Source: Epiperipatus broadwayi (taxonomy: Eukaryota; Onychophora; Udeonychophora; Euonychophora; Peripatidae). From it: a stretch of 64,000 bases of DNA. The notes beneath the pieces are model-generated. The model ran no database searches. It saw only the letters and a list, made by a program, of their open reading frames with translations, and was not told the origin of the DNA. The position numbers and the translations under genes are program-made. The stretch covers positions 126,001 to 190,000 of the forward strand of contig JAQFVV010006294.1 in NCBI GenBank assembly GCA_028023455.1, in the 5' to 3' direction. Every line of letters begins with the position of its first letter. Within the stretch, counting starts at the first letter, position 1. Of the stretch, positions 22,066-33,640 are shown one piece after another.

Positions 22066-23758
22066 TAAACCGACCACCTTCTTTATTTTATATAATAACA
22101 ATAACTAGAAAAATAAAATACTCATCCTTCCTTACTAAAACCATCCAATCTTTGAAGGTGTCTGGTCCTCAGATAGAGTGAACATTATCATTGGCAGCAA
22201 GCTACCAATAACATAGACACTCGGCTACTAGACAACTACTGGCCAACTAAACACTTTATTTATTTTAAGGTAAATCCCTTACGCACCAGTTAATCACATA
22301 GTAATTAACATGTTTACCTGATCAGCAATGAATCTAGTACCTGAGATCCCAACTAGATCATCGAATTATAGCTGCTTTCAAAAAGAACTCCACCCAATCT
22401 ATAATTTCTATTTATAATAATGATAATGACTTTCCATCATTATAAACCTTGACATTTTTAAATAACAAATCCTTATTTTAAAAGAAAAAAAAAATCTCCC
22501 TTTTCTTTTTGTTTTAACGTAACCATTTCTCAATAATAATTAAATCTTTCCGTTCCCATTTTACTAGAAATATTATTTCAGCATAAATATGTATATTCAT
22601 ATATCAATATAAATATTTCCACATCAGTTTATTTTTTTTCTTTCTTAAAATAATCATTTTGTTTTATAATTCAATCGCGCACACTCTTTTCATTTAAATA
22701 AATATTTTAATACATTATAAATAACTAAAATTATACACAACATATTAAATTAAAACTCACACATACATACAACTAATGTCTCTGAATAAAGTTGAACGCA
22801 AAAGCCAATGTCACTTATATCTTCAAGATACTAATCGATAAAGTTGAAAGTTTTTATTTATTTATTTATCACAGTTTTAAAAAAAAAAAAACAAGAATTA
22901 GAGAATAGGAAAATTAAACATTACCTAGGATTTGAACTATTATTTGACGTACGTACAGCAAAAGTAATTTCTATAGCATGTGATCTCTCACTGGTTAGCG
23001 CTAAGCTCTATTTATAAATCTTCCTTGAATTCATGATATTACATGGCATTCGTGGCTTTCAGCATAGACACTCCATTACTCTGTTGATTTTATCCGAACA
23101 TGTTTTCCTTTCTGAACTATCTGCTAATGGTATTGCAGAGAAGGTTCCAGTTAGTTGCACGCTACAATTATTTTAACAATGCATCATTTTGTCTGAATAG
23201 CAATTTAGTTTTCTTTGAATTCTTTGTCTTTATAAAATATTTTGAATTTTTTTTTTAAAATATAATAATGAAATGTTAAAATTAGAAAAAAAAACATCTT
23301 AACAATGGCAAAGTTTTTTTTACATACAGCGTTTTATATCTCATGAAATCATTGTCTATTTCTTCACTCTGATTGGGCTTCTATTTTGTTTTTTCTTTTA
23401 TTTGAAAATTTACACAGGCACACATTTAATTCTTTTATTATAAAACAAAACGAAATTTCTTTATTATTTTTTTTTTATTATGAACTAATCACAAGTAATA
23501 TTAAATCATTTTTATTTCTTTTTTTTTTTTTTTTTTTGAAAAAAAAATCTTAACCTCTTTTAAAAATCGTTTATTACTTATTTTTCTTTAACAAATAAAC
23601 CCCCCTACCCTACTCCTTTATTTCTTTAATTTTCTTTTCCTTCAACTTTTAACTCTTATTTTAATTTAATTTCCCACTTTATTTTTTAAAACGAAATTTA
23701 TTAAATATTATTACTTTTAAAGAATATTACATATGCGGTCACAATGTACCTCGGTACA
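22066..23758 (-). repeat. 3' LTR
   Basis: Matches 24552-26217 along its whole length with small indels. Begins (minus strand) TGTACCGAGGTACATTG and ends ...AGGTGGTCGGTTTA. In the minus orientation it is the downstream LTR. Confidence 0.9.
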
Positions 23759-23779
23759 TTATCTCCGTCTCTCTCTTGA
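23759..23779 (-). other. polypurine tract
   Basis: Read on the minus strand, CAAGAGAGAGACGGAGATAA immediately precedes the LTR start TGTACC. A purine tract here primes plus-strand DNA synthesis in LTR retrotransposons and fixes the element's direction. Confidence 0.7.
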
Positions 23780-23905
23780 AACTAAAATATCATTCTGAGC
23801 ATTTTAGTTTCAAAATCTAAATTTATAAGTATTATATAAATCCCATTGCTTTATTTAATTGAAATTCATTTTTCCCTATTCCCATGGACCCATATTATTA
23901 TTTAT

Positions 23906-24439
23906 TTATAATTTTTTTTTTTTTTTTAGTAATTGTAACGATCGAGCATTGAACATTACTTTTTTCTCTGATTCCTGTGCAACTTCAAACACATTATTTC
24001 CATATTCTTTTATGATTTTGTAAGGCCCATCATATATTGATTGAAATTTCTTATCTATTCCCTTCTCCGGATGGCTTACTGGATTTATCCTCACCATAAT
24101 TTCATCCTCCAACTTAAACACACATTTGACCTTTCCTTGTCTTTTTTGTCTTATATTACCCATCCTTCTAAGCTTATGGCCTGCCTCGTCAACATCTTTT
24201 GTCTTGTCAATATATGGCACTCTAATAGGTAAGATAGTTCTAAATGGATAAGGTATATTCTTTCCTTGATGGAGACTAATGGTCTCGAACCCTGTTGATT
24301 CATTCTTTGACCAATTTATCATATCAGCGACTCTCGTTGCCTCCACATTATATAATGTCATATAAAAATCACTTTTATTAATTACACTTCTCAAAAAAAA
24401 AAAAATCACCTTTCTAATTTCTTTCTCACTAACTGTCAC
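23906..24439 (-). pseudogene. gypsy-type integrase, C-terminal part
   Basis: 177-residue frame. The first half corresponds to the end of the integrase catalytic core (SKNESTGFETISLHQGK, compare the HxSTGxTPxxLxxGxxP pattern). The second half is the GPY/F C-terminal domain: EIMVRINPVS, KFQSIYDGPYKIIKEYGNNV, then FEV and a closing LQLLK. This domain binds DNA and helps target integration in Ty3/gypsy elements. The catalytic Asp residues are absent because the upstream part is deleted. The ATG start at 24439 is only the first in the surviving frame. Confidence 0.8.
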
Positions 24440-24530
24440 CTATATTATTTATAGCTAACTTTGACCATACCATCTAAACAACATCCAACTACAGCTTACA
24501 TTGGTCCTAACATTTGAAACATCTAGTTTT

Positions 24531-24551
24531 GGGCCGCATTGAAGCGCCAAA
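24531..24551 (-). other. primer-binding-site-like sequence
   Basis: Directly after the 5' LTR on the minus strand: TTTGGCGCTTCAATGCGGCC. The TGGCGC start resembles primer-binding sites used with host tRNA primers. Position is right; the exact tRNA cannot be named. Confidence 0.5.
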
Positions 24552-26217
24552 TAAACCGACCAGCTTCTTTATTTTATATAATAACAATAACTAGAAAAAT
24601 AAAATACTCCTCCTTCCTTACTAAAACAATCCAATCTTTGAAGGTGTCTGGTCCTCAGGTAGAGTGAACAATATCATTGGCAGCAAGCTACCAATAACAT
24701 AGATACTCTGTTACTAGACAATTACTGGCCAACTAAACACTTTATTTATTTTAAGGTAAATTCATTAGGTGCCAGTTAATCTCATAGTAATTAACATGTT
24801 TACCTGACCAGCAACGAATCAAGTACCTGAGATCCCAACTAGTTCATTGAATTATAGCTGCTTTCAAAAAGAACTCCACCTAATCTATAATTTCTATTTA
24901 TAATAATGATAGCGACTTTCCGTCATTATAAACTTTGACATTCTTAAATAACAAATTCTTATTTTAAAAGAAAAAAAAAATCTCCCTATTCTTTTTGTTG
25001 TAATGTAATCATTTCTCAATAATAATTAAGTCTTTCCATTCCCATTTTACTAGAAATATTATTTCAGCATAAATATGTATATTCATATATCAATATAAAT
25101 ATTTCCATGTCAGTTTATTTTTTTTCTTTCTTAAAACAATCGTTTTGTTTTATAATTCAATCGCACACACTCTTTTCATTTAAATAAATATTTTAATACA
25201 TTATAAATAATTAAAATTATACACAACATATTAAATTAAAGCTCACACATACATACAACTAATGTCTCTGAATAAAGTTGAATGCAAAAGCCGATGTCAC
25301 TCATATCTTCCAGATACTAATCGATAAAGTTGAAAGTTTTCATTTATTTATTTATGTTTTAAAAAAAAAACAAGAATTAGAGAATAGGAAAAATAAATAT
25401 TACCTAGGATTTGAACTATTATTTGACATATGTACAGCAAAAGTAATTTCTATAGAATGTGATCTCTCACCGGTTAGCGCTAAACTCTATATAAATCTTC
25501 CTTGAATTCTTGATATTACATGGCATTCGTGGCTTTCAGCATAGACGCTCCGTTGCTCTGTTGATTTTATCTGAACATGTTTTCCTTTCCGAACTATCTG
25601 CTAATGGTATTGCAGAGAAGGCTCCAATTAACAATGCGTCATTTTGTCAGAATAGCAATTTATATAGTTTTCTTTGAATTCTTTGACTTTATAAAATATT
25701 TTGAATTTTTTTTTTAAAATATAATAATAATGGAATGTTGAAATTAGAAAAAAAAAACGACTTATTAATGGCAAATTTTTTTTACATCCAGCATTTTATA
25801 TCTCATGAAATCATTGTCTATTTCTTCACTCTGATTGGGCTTCTATTTCATTTTTTCTTTTATTCGAAAGTTTACACACGCACACATTTAATTCTTTTAT
25901 TATAAAACATAACGAAATTTCATTATTTTTTATTTTTTATGAACTAATCAAAAGTAATATTAAATCATTATGTCTTTTTTTTTAAAAAAAAAAAATGAAA
26001 AAAAAATCTTACCCTCTTTTAAAAATCGTTTATTATTTATTTTTCTTTAACAAATAAACCCCCCTAGACTACTCCTTTATTTCTTTAATTTTCTTTTCCT
26101 TCAACTTTTAACTCTTATTTTAACTTAATTTCCCACTTTATTTTTTTAAATGAAATTTATTAAATATTATTACTTTTAAAGAATATTACATATGCAGTCA
26201 TGATGTACCTCGGTACA
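24552..26217 (-). repeat. 5' LTR
   Basis: Partner of 22066-23758. Begins (minus strand) TGTACCGAGGTACATCATG at 26217 and ends ...GCTGGTCGGTTTA at 24552. Open frames in it (e.g. 25278-25505) are not genes. Confidence 0.9.
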
Positions 26218-27239
26218 ATATATATATATTTTTAACAGACAAGCTTTCTAGCCAATCCTAAGTTTGAATTAAAGTCGTTTCTTATGAATTGTGTAATTTT
26301 ACTTAGTAAGCAACCTAAACATTAGTTTCGATTCATAAGATAATTTAAAAGCCAAAAACATAATTGAGAAGTTATGGGTTGGCAATGTTTATAAATTATT
26401 TTAATAGTTTCGAGATTGGAAAGGAAAGGAGGTTACGAAACTACTTTGGGGGAATGAAAATAGACAATCGTAATTTTACAATAATAAGTTAAAATACCAT
26501 ACTTAATAAAAGCAAATTTTCATAGAAAAAATTAAGAATTAATCAAAGTATTGAGCAATCGGTTTAACTAGAATTGTATGTGTGTGCCGATGCATGTATG
26601 TGTAGATTTAATTATGAGTTTTTAATTAAAGGGTTAATTACTGACTAGTAATTATCATGTGTTATCTCGCGGCCAATTTTCATTCAAGATTCTGGATTTG
26701 AAGTTAGGTTGCTATGCATTTTGTTTTTATTAAAAAAAAAGTTTTTCTATCATTTTATTCTTTCGGGGGAATTTCCACAAGCAGGAAAATACTAAAGAAA
26801 ACCACGTGATATTTGTGAAGTGGGAATGTATAATTTTAGAAGAAAAAAAAAACAATAGGTAATCAACCAATTAAAATATAGACACAAATGGTTTGGCAGG
26901 TCAATCATTCAGGAGGGGAAGGAAGGGATCCAGATAGTATAAAAGGTTAATCCATCCTTTAGAAAGGGTTATTCATCATCGGTTATCTAGAGAAACCTCG
27001 TCGGGTTCAATAAGCAATTTTTCAATACAAAAATTCCAAAACTTATGCACTTTTTACGCTTGTTAGAGAATCTATATTTATTTTTATTTATGCTTAGTGC
27101 TTTCAAAGCTCCATGGCTTCATATTCATAGCTGAGTGTAGTTGATAGTAATGAGGGGGAATATTATAATTTATGCTAATTGGTTAGGTGCTGTGTTTAAG
27201 TATTTTATTTTGGTTTAAATTTTTTTTGTGTGTGTGGAT
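26218..27239. other. non-coding stretch
   Basis: No supported gene. Ends where the minus-strand PLE remains begin. Confidence 0.4.
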
Positions 27240-27243
27240 TAGT

Positions 27244-27560
27244 TTATCCATCTTTTTGAAATACCGAAACAGTATCTTTTCTATTGATAGATTCAGGGTC
27301 ATTATTTATGAAGTATGCTTCCTTTATTTTACGCCTATGGTCATTTCTCTCTCTGTACACCATTCTGGGGTTGGTAAGTTCAAATCTATGACCAGTGGTC
27401 TTTTTATGCTCCAAGAAGGCTGATGTAGTCTCTTTGTAATTCAGTGCCCTTTTATACATATATATGTGCTAAGATGCTCTGTTTATAATGGTTGTTTTTG
27501 TTTCCCCATAATACAAAGCTCTACACCCAGCCTGAAGGCATTGTATTTAATATACCACTT
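27244..27560 (-). pseudogene. PLE-2 GIY-YIG endonuclease, broken
   Basis: Minus-strand translation from about 27550 gives a VY-IQC strand, then ALYYGETKTT (YIG-like), a shifted R-x-S-x-H, then LNYKETTSAFLEHKKTTGHR, FEL, and KIKEAYFINNDPESINRKD. The TGHRF word, the catalytic-type Glu (KEAYFI) and the closing P-x-S-I-N-R are typical of Penelope endonucleases. In-frame stops occur at the start and between YYGE and NYKE. It lies 3' of the RT fragment, as expected. Confidence 0.75.
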
Positions 27561-28064
27561 GAGATGTTGATTTGGAATCTAGTTTGTCTTTTGAGTTGTT
27601 TATGAGTCTATTGGTGTTGGCTGAAGTGCGGAAGCCAACAATAAATTCTTTCGATAGTGTTTTGACTAAATGTTTGGCAATGCTAGGTATATATGGTATA
27701 GTTATTCGTGGTTCATTATATCTAATTCTAATTTGTTGATTCGCTTGGAACCGTGTTATTCCTTTGGTTATGTTTCTATATTTATAGCCAACAGATATTA
27801 GTTCTTTGATGTACTTTAATATGTTCTCTCTTTTATCTATGTCACATTTGCATAAGTAATTATTTCTATGTAGAAATGCATTCAGTCCAGCGTATTTATG
27901 TGCGTTGAGTGCTATTGCACTCTGATGCGTGTATCCTCTAATTTCTATGAGTTTAATGATCAGGCGTGGTGTTGATCATTCTCCCATGTGGTATTAAGTA
28001 TGAGTTTGGACAACTGCTGCATTTCTTTGGTGATGTTTATGATTGTGTTACTTTTGGCAGTAAT

Positions 28065-28430
28065 AAATACTTCGTCTACATATCTAAGTTATATCGTGTG
28101 GTTATTTGTTTGTATGTTTGGTATTACCTGTTTCTCATGGTAATTCAAGAAGATGCTGGCCATTATGCCACTGATAGGCAGTTCCATAGGCCATCCTTGC
28201 TTCATTTTGTACCATTTTCCTTCAAAAATAATGTAAATATTTTCAATCATCCATTTCAAAAAGGCCATTATAAAGTTAAGTTTACTATCTGGGCATTGCT
28301 TATTAATCAATTCTGTTTTGACTATGCCAATTGAATGCTCTCTGCCCACTGATCCACATAGCTCTTTCACATCTAGAGCTGCTATTTCGTACTCTTGGTC
28401 TATTTGTATATCTCGGATTTTGTCCACAAA
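28065..28430 (-). pseudogene. PLE-2 reverse transcriptase fragment
   Basis: The frame 28427-28089 contains IAALDVKELCGSVGREHSI (motif A with Asp; PLEs usually have LDVxxLY), FEGKWYKMKQGWPMELPISG (motif B) and then a stop, after which LRYVDEVFIT is read (28078-28065 region): the YVDD box has become YVDE. The motif-B wording QGWPMELP, instead of QGxPMGSP, is shared with the PLE at 58-60 kb (KGWSMDLP, KGWPMGLP), suggesting related families. Confidence 0.75.
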
Positions 28431-28651
28431 CTCAAATGATGATGCTATAGCATAGTCTCCAAACCCTATATAGGGTCAACCAACCACAGGTTAATTAGTT
28501 TTGCAGTTTCTTGGTAGTGCGCTCCACCAAAGTCTAGCATTTCCAAACATTCTGGGGCGTAGTGGCAGATGGGTATATGTGGTAATACTCTGCTCTGCTC
28601 ATGCCTTTATCCTTGCGACTCCTGAGTATTGTGGTGATGAATTTCTCTCTG

Positions 28652-29118
28652 TTATAGTCTCAAGGTGAAATTTGCATCAGCCTCAAATTTTAAGTTCAGA
28701 ATTTGGTTGGACATTTTCTCGTGGTATTCTACATTCCTCGTAATGACAAACCTGTTTTCTTTATCCTCTTTAATGCATTTCAAGTTGTTGGATTCCAAAA
28801 ATTGTCTAGCTTTAGTAATATTATTACTCCAGTCATTATTCTCTGCCTTCATATGTTTATTTCTAATGGTTTTCGTTATCTGAGAGATTATATTGTCTCC
28901 GTGGGGGGATTAATTAAGCTTGCTTCCGTATCGGCTAGAAGTTCAAGTTTTGGAAACTTCCATAGGCCTTCTACAAATCTCGGCTGTAGTGTTAAAACTT
29001 TCTTTAATTCTGCTGATGGGTTGATGTTAGTTCTGTTAACAAATGCTTCATTAGCTGCTATATTAAGATCTACATGTTGTTTACATGCGAGGAACATTAT
29101 ATTCGAATCGCATGGCAT
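28652..29118 (-). pseudogene. PLE-2 upstream coding fragments
   Basis: Two frames, 29118-28888 and 28852-28652, lie directly upstream of the RT fragment on the same strand. The second (NNDWSNNITKARQFLESNNL, then RFVITRNVEYHEKM) fits the PLE region before the RT fingers. No catalytic motif. Assigned mainly by position and strand. Confidence 0.55.
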
Positions 29119-29227
29119 GCTTACTTTCCTCCAATTAGCATTTATTTTGTATCCATTGTAATATAGCTAGGTGCATGGAGATGTGCCGCCATCTTTTCAT
29201 ATTTTTCTTTAACGCTCTTTTGCATCC

Positions 29228-29335
29228 TCCTCCTTCTACTACCACCACCGCCACTCCATCCACCCACTCCCTGCCGCCACCACCACTACTACTATTACTA
29301 CTACTACTAGTGTTATTATTATTGTTGTTGTTGTA
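29228..29335. repeat. trinucleotide microsatellite cluster
   Basis: CCTCCTCCTTCTACTACCAC-type repeats followed by ACTACTACTATT and TTATTATTATTGTTGTTGTT runs: several trinucleotide repeats in succession. Confidence 0.8.
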
Positions 29336-30366
29336 AAGTTAAAGTGAGTTAGATATAAGCTAATTAAAGCTTGAAAAAATTGTTAGCTAATGTTTTAGTA
29401 TACTATTTCGTGAGAGGAATGAATATGTGAAATTTTACTTGTACATATTGGTGTTAGACCCTTGTACATGTGGATGGACAAAGAATCCCCACTAAGCTAG
29501 TGTAGTAGTAGTTTAACTCACTCACTAAGATGTTGATTCCGTTTTTATAAAGTATCTAAATGCAGGAGAGAAATTTCCCACTTGGTTATTTTCTGCACCA
29601 TAAGCTGATTTCTTTATTGATGGCCAGAGGGTATTAAGTATACCCATGTCTTCCTGTATGACTAGTGAGAAACCCTAGCATACCTCAACCTTAGTAAAAA
29701 GGTATTTTCTCTTATTCGGGTCACTGCCTACCCTCATATTAATGCTGACATTCATTACGGGTGTATGAATTTCAGATACAGTAAAGTATTAGTTTTAAAT
29801 ACAGGGTTGTAAAATTGATTTGATGTCAGTATGAGTGCAGATAGTATATGTGCGATTATTATACTGAAACATTGCTTTATTTACATGTTTTAATGAATTA
29901 ATAAGAGCCAAGAATAATAACGAAGTCAATATTAAACTTAAGAGTTAAATAAGACCTGATAATATAGTAAGCGGTGCGTATATAAAATTATCTAGAAAGT
30001 ATATTCACAGCCAGCTGAGAACTTCGCTGGAATGGTAAGATCACTGAAGTATTATTATTGTTATTATCATAAGAATATGGATATAGATTGTATGCATCTA
30101 TGATAATGATTAAGCTAAATGCCGATTTCTTAACACTTGAAAGGTAACTTGATTGCAAGAAGGCAAGCTATACTTAAAATATCTCCATTTTAAAGCATAG
30201 AGTTAAGACATATTAGGAGAAATAATTAATGCAAATTATTAGCTCTTTATCATATGGAGAGTTATCTTCATAAGTAATCTGTCTAATCATAGGACAAATC
30301 ATTTATTTCAGTGTATAAAATATAGGGAGAAAGTTAATTTCTTATATTTTAATATTAAAAATTTTA
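29336..30366. other. non-coding stretch
   Basis: No supported gene. Confidence 0.4.
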
Positions 30367-30890
30367 TTAAAGCAAATACACATAGAGAGCTTACCAATAG
30401 CTCAATCAATCTTTTAATTAATAAGTACGGTATGAGATAGTATTTAAAATCTCTATCCAAAACACTCCTATCTTCAGACCAACTTGGTTTCGAGATTATG
30501 GTTCACGTCAATGAAGAGCTAGAGTATTCGGACACTAGACCTAAAATATCAACTCAAAAAACCAGCACTTATTTCATACGTATATTTAAGTAAAAACTCT
30601 GAAATTTTCGGACATGAAAATGTCTTTAAATCCAGCTATCTAACTTAAATAGCTATATGGGGCTGAACTAAATTCAGATCTACCATATTTTAATAGTCTC
30701 AGCATAGCCAAAGCCTTAAAGGTAAAATTATAATAATTAAAAAAGTCATAAGCTCAAAACCAAGTTGGTCTGGAGATAGGAGTGTTTTGGATAGAGATTT
30801 TAAATATTATCTCATACTGCACTTATTAATTAAAAGCTTGATTGAGCTATTGGTACACTCTCTATGTGCATTTTTGTAACTATAAGCTTG
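30367..30890. repeat. inverted pair of R3 repeats (PLE pseudo-LTR-like)
   Basis: A minus-strand copy (30575 to 30380) and a plus-strand copy (about 30740-30885) of the same repeat face each other across ~200 bp. Shared words: CCAAGTTGGTCTG, GATAGGAGTGTTTTGGATAG, AGAGATTTTAAATA, TTGAGCTATTGGTA. A third copy (32335-32520) lies immediately upstream of a PLE reverse transcriptase fragment, so R3 is probably that PLE's pseudo-LTR. Confidence 0.75.
30471..30517 (-). ncRNA. hammerhead-like ribozyme, R3 copy a
   Basis: Minus strand: stem I TCTTCA (30517-30512) pairs perfectly with TGAAGA (30476-30471). Core TTGA-CG-TGA replaces CTGATGA, then ACCATAATCT, CGAAA, then CCAA-G-TTGG as stem III and TC as cleavage dinucleotide (GUC). 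It has the same 2-nt enlargement of the first core segment as copy c at 32396. Stem II does not form well, so this copy is probably inactive. Confidence 0.5.
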
Positions 30891-32334
30891 TTAAAAGTAA
30901 TGTCACGTTATATATGACTAGCTTTTTTAATTATAATTAAAGCAAATAGTATAATCTTTTTTTTTTATTCCATGGCAAGTGTAAACCCCGGAGTTAAATA
31001 ATATTAGTTATTTTATAATGTAGCAAAATCAGCTATTTATTTTGTGAATTTATTTTTTATCGTACGGTTGGATCAGGGGGAAGCAATGCTAATTATGCAA
31101 ATAATGTAAATATTATTATATTGATTTATATTTGATAATAAAAATTGTTGTTTTTATAATAAAATCTTGTGTAAGTCTCAATGTTTTGTGGTTTACTACA
31201 ATCTATAAATTTCAAATCCAATCATGCGTCAATACACTGTTATTTATATTTGGAGCATTGTTTTATTAAATCACACCAGGTAAAATTTATTTAAATGATT
31301 AATTTTCTAAGTTTATGTAGCACTGCAAGATATAAATTACCAATATTCTGGAAATCATTTAGTATATTTAAAGTATAGATTGTGAGTTGCGGGGTGATTA
31401 TTGGGTGATAGTGGATGCAGTGGGTGGGAATAAAACCCTTTCCCCATCCGCTGTATTCAAACACTTTCCTAGATAAACTTCTTATGGATTTTTCTTTAGT
31501 TATTAAAGTGCTTATAATATGTTATTTCCACAATTTAATGTAAGCTTAATTATTAAAGCTTTAGTGTGAGTGGACATTGGCCATGTTAAAGTGAGCCTAG
31601 GTCAACTACGAAAGTAATCATGGGGAAGAGTGTTTATCACTAATAATCCATAACAGCTTGTTTGACTTCCACATCTTATTGTTCTAAAACCCTGAGAAGA
31701 AATTATCATAGGAGATAAATGAGCTAGTACGATGAAAAATTGAGAGTAAAAGAGATAGTAGTACAAAGGACTTATGAATGTGAGGATGATGGAGGGAAGG
31801 ATCAAGAAAGGTGGAGATGGGCATGGAACTATTTATAATCTGAAACAAAATTTTAATTGTGACTTTAATGATAATGGATGGGGAGTGTGCTGAGAGTATA
31901 AATTGTAATGGGAGTGGAGCTTAAAGTTTCTTCTCTTTAATAAATACGAATTTCTAAGAGTATTAGTATTATTTTTACTGCACTCTCAGTGTTTTCTCCG
32001 TTTATTGATTATTTATTAACCCCTTTGTTAGATATTGTTATTAGAAAATTATTAAATAAATTATTGAAATAAGGTTTAACCTAAATATTTTCATTGAAGT
32101 TGCAATTTGGTGCCCTGGCAAATATTCTTATTGATATTCTATCCCATCACCATCGATCCTGAAGGAGGCCGTGAGAGAGGTGGTGTTGGCAGTGGTGTAA
32201 ACATCGTTGTATTTTTAAAAAGTTAGAAATGGCGCTTGAGAGAAGATAGGTTGTTGGTGATGGTAATTGTCGTCGGCTGTACAAAAGAAAGGTTACAATA
32301 TATATAAAACTTCATATTTTTTACTTAATACCTA
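30891..32334. other. non-coding stretch
   Basis: No supported gene; a 67-codon minus-strand frame (31602-31805) has no recognisable domain. Confidence 0.4.
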
Positions 32335-32395
32335 TGTATTAGATAAGTGCTGCTATTGAGTTGGTATTTTAGATCTAGTGTCTGAATGTCCTAGC

Positions 32396-32441
32396 TCCTC
32401 ACTGAGATGAGCCAAAAGCTCGAAATCTATCGGTCTGAGGA
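32396..32441 (+). ncRNA. hammerhead-like ribozyme with enlarged core, R3 copy c
   Basis: Stem I TCCTCA (32396-32401) pairs perfectly with TGAGGA (32436-32441). Between them: CTGA-GA-TGA (core with two extra bases relative to CTGATGA), a GC-CAAAA-GC hairpin that can extend to GAGC/GCTC, then C-GAAA (32421-32425), stem III TC-TATC-GG and the cleavage dinucleotide TC (GUC at 32433-32435). All conserved hammerhead parts are present apart from the insertion. The same enlargement in copy a argues that it is a family trait and not a random error. Confidence 0.55.
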
Positions 32442-32521
32442 TAAGGATAATCCTAGATATAGATTTTAATGCTTTTTCTTGCAGCACTTATCAATAAGAA
32501 ATTGTTAGAGCTATTGGTATG

Positions 32522-32877
32522 CTCTCTCTCCTATGGGCTCACCTATCTCAGGAGTAATAGCTGATTTATTCATAGAAAATATAGAAACTTGTGCTTTAGA
32601 ATCATTATCGTTAAAACCTCTCATTTGGCTCAGATACATAGATGATACTTTTGTCATATGGCAACATGGAAAAAATAAATTAGATGATTTTTTCTTACAT
32701 TTTAATATGCATCCTCATATTAAATTTACAAAGGAGACAGAGACTGATGAAAAACTCCCATGTCTTGATGTCCTAGTCACCAGAACACCAAATAGTTTAA
32801 CTTTTTCGATTTACAAAAAGGATACACCCATGGACAGATATTTACATTTTATTCTCATCATCACCCAACTCAGATAG
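32522..32877 (+). pseudogene. PLE-3 reverse transcriptase, 5'-truncated
   Basis: The frame begins in motif B (MGSPISGVIADLFIENIE), then motif C WLRYIDDTFVIWQHG with both catalytic Asp, then HPHIKFTKE and LPCLDVLVTR, the PLE thumb entry (usually LPFLDV). The frame ends at 32877 by frameshift; related coding can be followed in other frames beyond. The N-terminal half of the RT is absent because the pseudo-LTR is joined here. Motif spelling is closer to canonical Penelope than in PLE-2 or PLE-4. Confidence 0.85.
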
Positions 32878-33204
32878 TTTCCGTAGCCAAAACTCTTTTA
32901 AATAGAGCAATTAACCTTTCAGATAAGTCACATCTGAAAAAAGAAATAGATCATATTAATAATGTTTTATTAGCAATTAGTTATAATTATAAATTTATCT
33001 AAAAAGTCTTATTTCAAGCCCAAAATGGACAAAATAGGAAACAAAAAGATGATAAATCAGCTATTAGGATTTGTGTTCCATATGTAAAAGGAACTACAGA
33101 CAGTATTGGATGTATATTAAAACGCTATAATATAAATACAGCGTTTTCTACTCATCAAAAGATCAGCAATATAATAACCAAGCCAAAAGATTTAATCCCT
33201 CTTG

Positions 33205-33345
33205 AATCTCATGGTGTTTATCAAATCTCATGTGAAAATTGTAAAGCTTCTTACAGAGGTATAAGTAATTGTCACGAGTGTTAGGAGAGACAAGCATGCT
33301 AATGCAATTAAACACTCATCATCAGCAGCCTCTCACTCAATACTA
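33205..33345 (+). pseudogene. PLE-3 GIY-YIG endonuclease remnant
   Basis: Translation shows GVYQISCENCKASYRGISN (GIY strand, CxxC, then YRG in place of YIG) and, after shifts, a RQ...H stretch. It fits the start of a Penelope endonuclease in the expected position 3' of the RT. Stops and frameshifts follow. Confidence 0.65.
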
Positions 33346-33640
33346 TAGATTCATGTCATAAAATTGGTTTTTCTAGTACCATAATCATATCCAGATGTGA
33401 TAATCTCTACCAGTGCAAAATTAGAGTCACCATTAAGATACTTAAAACCCAGATTGTATCAATAAGCGAGATGATACATGCAAACTTCCTCCTATTTGGA
33501 AAGATTTTTTTAAAAAGCATTCTTAATTCTAATGTTTTTTTTTTCAAATCGGTGATTGTAGTGCCTCTACAACCATCTTTCTATCTTTTATCACCTAGTA
33601 GATGGCTTGTGTGATCAAGTCGAAATGTCGGTATATCAAT

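Larger units (their letters stand above)
22066..26217 (-). mobile_element. internally deleted LTR retrotransposon
   Basis: Two long direct repeats (22066-23758 and 24552-26217) with a visually estimated divergence of only a few percent flank a 793-bp internal region on the minus strand. The internal region has a primer-binding-like site, an integrase C-terminal fragment and a purine tract. The LTRs start TGTACCGAGGTACAT on the minus strand. Nearly all of gag, protease, RT and RNase H is missing, so the copy is non-autonomous. The flanks are AT repeats (TATAT / ATATAT), so the target duplication cannot be fixed. Confidence 0.9.
27240..29160 (-). mobile_element. Penelope-like element PLE-2, decayed
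   Basis: Minus-strand PLE relic with pieces in correct order: N-terminal region (29118-28888: NIMFLACKQHVDLNIAANEAF, shown here as an N-terminal piece), a second piece (28852-28652), RT (28427 to about 28065) and GIY-YIG endonuclease (about 27550 to 27244). Stops and frameshifts lie between all pieces. Codon composition is less AT-biased than PLE-1, so it is a different family. Confidence 0.8.
32335..33640 (+). mobile_element. Penelope-like element PLE-3: R3 pseudo-LTR joined to a 5'-truncated body
   Basis: An R3 repeat (32335-32520) with a hammerhead-like fold is joined directly to a PLE coding region that starts inside RT motif B. RT fingers and palm motif A are absent. An endonuclease remnant follows at about 33210-33330 and a 3' region to about 33640. 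A pseudo-LTR attached to a truncated body is a known PLE insertion form. Confidence 0.75.

Noticed and set aside
26965-27015. GAGAAACCTCGTCGGGTTC as a hammerhead half
   Set aside because: GAAAC and GUC are present, but there is no CUGAUGA upstream and stem I cannot be formed.
27966-28334. 122-residue plus-strand frame
   Set aside because: Antisense of the PLE-2 reverse transcriptase.
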